64,000 nucleotides of DNA, taken from contig NZ_CP017755.1 in assembly GCF_001854325.1 (NCBI RefSeq), positions 2,914,001 through 2,978,000 on the forward strand. The letters are read 5' to 3'. Made by a program: the position numbers and the translations under genes. This DNA is from Cupriavidus malaysiensis (GTDB taxonomy: Bacteria; Pseudomonadota; Gammaproteobacteria; Burkholderiales; Burkholderiaceae). Shown piece by piece: positions 62,154 through 64,000 of the stretch (position 1 is the stretch's first letter; each line of letters begins with the position of its first letter). The notes beneath the pieces are model-generated. The model was not told the DNA's origin and ran no database searches. It saw nothing but the letters and a program-made list of their open reading frames with translations.

Positions 62154-62523
62154 ATGTCCACCATACTAGGCAATTTCACACAATTTGTCCAATATACTGA
62201 ACAAATTAAGCATCATTCGAGATGCCGCCGAGGCTCTCGCACGCCACATCATCCAGCAACCTCGACCTGATGCGCGAGTCCTCGTCGGTAGCCCTCCGCT
62301 ATCGCCCCCCCCTCCGATCCCGTTTGCCCCGACGGATTGCCCGATTGCTTGCGCCGGCGGAATAAGCGCGCCGCCCGCCCCGTTTACCGTACAGCGGGGC
62401 AGCACCCCTGCCGCCCCGCGGGTAAACCGGTGCGCCGCGCAAGACGGCCCGGCAAGGCAATCATGGCGCACGCGCCTGTGACGGCAGCGCGGGCGCCGGC
62501 ATTCCGCGCTCGGGGTGGCAATC
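62154..62523. other. 370-bp region with XRE operator and a long hairpin
   Basis: Two structures are visible. AATTTGT-N12-ACAAATT at 62182-62207 is the likely antitoxin operator. A hairpin at 62382-62427 has outer arms GTTTACC/GGTAAAC and inner arms GCGGGGC/GCCCCGC. A short open frame starting near 62185 runs through it, but has no start signal or family resemblance. Nothing else is called. Confidence 0.6.
62182..62207 (-). promoter_or_regulatory. Inverted repeat upstream of the XRE antitoxin gene
   Basis: AATTTGT (62182-62188) and ACAAATT (62201-62207) form a perfect 7-bp inverted repeat 29 bp upstream of the start at 62153. XRE antitoxins commonly autorepress at such sites. Confidence 0.6.
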
Positions 62524-63000
62524 ATGGGCAAGTATTGGACTGGGCGCCTGGCGGACCTGGCCGCGCGTGCCAGGCGTCCGGCGATCCTCGCGGCGGCCTT
62601 GGCGGCGGCCGCCTTCGGCACCGCGGCTAGCGGCCAGGACATGGATGGCACCCCCTGCCAGGAGATGACCGGCCAGGTCGTGGTGGACGGGGTCCTGCAG
62701 CAGGTCACGGGGCTGGCGTGCCTGCAGCCTGACGGCACCTGGCAGATGGTCGACGCCAGCGGCGGCATGGTCAGCTATGGCGAGCCGCCCTACTATGCCG
62801 ATCCCTGGTACTGGGCACCGTTCGGTGCCGCTGTCGGCGGCGTGATCTTCATCGACCGCTTCCATCACTTCCACCGTATCAACCACGTCTTCCTGCACGC
62901 ACCCGGCATGCGCTTCCACGGTGGCATGGGCGGTTTCCACGGCAACCCCGGTGGCTTCCACGGCGGCGGCGGCTTCCACGGCGGCGGCCATCACCGCTAG
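62524..63000 (+). CDS. Secreted protein with Gly/His-rich tail
   Basis: A 158-residue exported protein of unknown function. A long N-terminal region (residues 1-38) contains the signal peptide (RRPAILAAALAAAAFGTAASG). The body has CQEMTGQVVVDGVLQQVTGLACLQPDGTWQMVD, then a Tyr/Trp-rich stretch PPYYADPWYWAPFGAAVGGVIFIDRFHHFH. The tail is FHGG repeats ending GGHHR. The His-rich tail resembles that of the SH3 protein at 47370. The start is uncertain: ATG 62524 or GTG 62515. Metal binding is possible but inferred. Confidence 0.72.
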   Translation: MGKYWTGRLADLAARARRPAILAAALAAAAFGTAASGQDMDGTPCQEMTGQVVVDGVLQQVTGLACLQPDGTWQMVDASGGMVSYGEPPYYADPWYWAPFGAAVGGVIFIDRFHHFHRINHVFLHAPGMRFHGGMGGFHGNPGGFHGGGGFHGGGHHR

Positions 63001-63103
63001 GCCCTTGCGTCAGGGAAAGCGCCCCCGAGCGGCGGTGCATCCAGCGCTGTCGATCGGGGGGCCTTTCGAATGACGCAGAGGACCAGCGTCGGCGCCGGAC
63101 GTG

Positions 63104-63133
63104 AAAAACCCCGCAGGCTACCGGCCTGCGGGG
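63104..63133 (-). terminator. Rho-independent terminator after the PhoX gene
   Basis: A perfect 10-bp stem (CCCCGCAGGC at 63109-63118, complement at 63124-63133) is followed on the minus strand by TTTTT (63108-63104). It begins 28 bp after the stop at 63162. Confidence 0.9.
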
Positions 63134-63161
63134 TCGTATCCTGCGCGCCGTGCGCGCGGGC

Positions 63162-64000
63162 TCAGCCCTTGGACAGCCGGATCGCCGACATGTCGGCGGT
63201 CAGGTAGCCCACGGCCGCGCCGAAGCGGTCCTTGTAGTTGGCGCGCACCAGCGGATCGAGCGTGGCCTGCACCTTGTCGTGCAACGGCGCTTCCCAGTCG
63301 CCCGGGTGCTGGAAGTTGCTCATGATGTAGGTCCAGCCATGGATCTCGTCGACCGCGTGCAGGCCGGTCGACTCCGCGCCGGCCGGGCAGGACAGCAGCC
63401 GGCTCAGGGTCTTGGTGTCGACGTTGTAGGCCCACAGGAAGTTGTTGACGTGGGTATTGCTGTCCTCGCCGATGAAGAGGGTGCGCAGCTTCTCGGAGAA
63501 CTTCAGGTTGTCCGGCGTGGCGATCTTGTCCGGGTTGGCGAAGTTGCCCAGCGCGTCCTGCTGTTTCTTGGCGCCACCGCCGAGATCCTCGCTGACCAGT
63601 GCCGGCACCGCGGCCATGTCGACCGGCACCCACGCGCTGTCCATCGCCGCGCCGTCGCGGTCCTTCTGGCCGCCGCTCAGGTTCAACTCATAGACGGCGC
63701 CCGAGTACGGGCCCTCGACCTGGATGTCGCCGCCGTTGGCCGCGTTGCCCTTGAGCATGCTGCTCTCGATGCGCGAGATGGCCGAATAGGCCTTCTTGTC
63801 GCGGATGTTGACGGTGGTGCCTTCCATCTTGGTGAAGCCCAGGCTGCCGCCCACCAGCGCGGCATAGCGGTGCGTCTCGAGGAAGGCGGCCGCCTTCTCC
63901 TGGCCCGGCACCAGCTTGACCCAGTTGTCCTTGCCGTTGTACTTGATGCGGGTGTAGGCGGCATCCTGCGGATCGGCCGTCTTCACGTCCATGATGTCGC
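63162..64000 (-). CDS. PhoX/DUF839 family phosphatase-like protein, C-terminal part
   Basis: The C-terminal 279 residues of a gene whose start lies beyond the right edge. The sequence KFSEKLRTLFIGEDSNTHVNNFLWAYNVDTKTLSRLLSCPAGAESTGLHAVDEIHGWTYIMSNFQHPGDWE is characteristic of the PhoX (DUF839) beta-propeller phosphatases. These are Tat-exported, metal-dependent enzymes that release phosphate from organic esters. Earlier residues (AAAFLETHRYAALVGGSLGFTKMEGTTVNIRDKKAYSAISRIESSML) are also family-like. It ends with a strong terminator. The start, signal and full length cannot be seen. Confidence 0.85.
   Translation of the reverse strand, partial: DIMDVKTADPQDAAYTRIKYNGKDNWVKLVPGQEKAAAFLETHRYAALVGGSLGFTKMEGTTVNIRDKKAYSAISRIESSMLKGNAANGGDIQVEGPYSGAVYELNLSGGQKDRDGAAMDSAWVPVDMAAVPALVSEDLGGGAKKQQDALGNFANPDKIATPDNLKFSEKLRTLFIGEDSNTHVNNFLWAYNVDTKTLSRLLSCPAGAESTGLHAVDEIHGWTYIMSNFQHPGDWEAPLHDKVQATLDPLVRANYKDRFGAAVGYLTADMSAIRLSKG

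Noticed and set aside
62185-62481. Possible 98-codon gene starting MSNILNKLSIIRDAAEALARH
   Set aside because: The first 36 residues look protein-like, but the start is a TTG inside the XRE operator, there is no ribosome site, and the rest is Pro/Ala noise crossing a hairpin.

Overview
The window is GC-rich and densely coded, with short intergenic gaps and strong G/C bias at third codon positions. Family content points to a soil or water betaproteobacterium of the order Burkholderiales, most likely Cupriavidus or a close relative. The supporting families are a CYP116B-type self-sufficient P450, a Bug-type tricarboxylate-binding protein, IclR/LysR/AraC/MarR regulators each next to a catabolic or transport gene, MipA next to an RstAB-like pair, and DUF2076/DUF6683-type secreted proteins. 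The genus is an inference. No rRNA, tRNA, CRISPR array, insertion sequence or replication origin was seen.

Layout. 1-4.0 kb: the end of a LuxR regulator, cobB (cobalamin synthesis), and a MarR-controlled DHA2 exporter. 4.2-7.8 kb: an envelope cluster (CsgG-like protein, LpoB, YcfL-like protein, COG3014-like lipoprotein). 8.5-14 kb: a small secreted protein with PY.DGA repeats, a frameshifted AraC regulator, the tail of an aminotransferase, a VOC protein with a divergent LysR, a DUF2076 protein and an MFS exporter. 14.3-15.3 kb: HigB and HigA in one reading frame behind a 26-bp palindrome, then a DUF465 protein. 15.5-20 kb: P450 fusion, Bug protein and divergent IclR. 20-24.4 kb: SDR reductase and MipA, divergent from an RstAB-like two-component pair. 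24.5-31.2 kb: a minus-strand operon (MBL hydrolase, FAD hydroxylase, DUF2783, MFS importer) opposite two tandem IclR genes. 31.3-38.3 kb: a thiol/peroxide-stress island with a two-component system, Ohr, a CxxC redoxin, CcdA, a Tat-exported hydrolase and a second PY.DGA protein. 38.3-48.2 kb: ArsR with an SRPBCC-GST fusion, a MarR/DHA2 pair, an SLC13 transporter, an AraC regulator, FKBP and several secreted or hypothetical proteins. 48.3-60.7 kb: a twelve-gene minus-strand aromatic operon with a divergent TetR. 60.7-62.2 kb: a nested-palindrome element and an XRE/nucleotidyltransferase toxin-antitoxin pair whose toxin is frameshifted. 62.5-64 kb: a secreted Gly/His-rich protein and the end of a PhoX-type phosphatase.

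How the genes fit together. The largest unit, 48354-59943, encodes a three-component Rieske dioxygenase (alpha, beta, ferredoxin, reductase), a cis-dihydrodiol dehydrogenase, a two-subunit LigAB-type extradiol dioxygenase, a C-C bond hydrolase and a 2-oxopent-4-enoate hydratase. These steps would form a meta-cleavage route. An acyl-CoA ligase, a nitronate monooxygenase-like protein and an orphan ABC binding protein share the operon. The control region shows a TTGACC/TACCAT promoter overlapped by a perfect 24-bp palindrome. The substrate cannot be read from sequence.

The least expected signal is in 33-37.5 kb. A direct repeat TGTAT(C/G)-N4-TGTAT(C/G) with exact 10-bp spacing lies in three separate control regions around an OmpR/EnvZ-like pair: upstream of the hydrolase, upstream of the PY.DGA-Ohr-redoxin group, and between the regulator and ccdA. 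This suggests one compact regulon for envelope thiol or peroxide damage. Several genes are broken or joined (AraC, DUF6036 toxin, aminotransferase tail, HigB-HigA, SRPBCC-GST). Short perfect tandem repeats of 8-12 bp recur just upstream of, or at, start codons.
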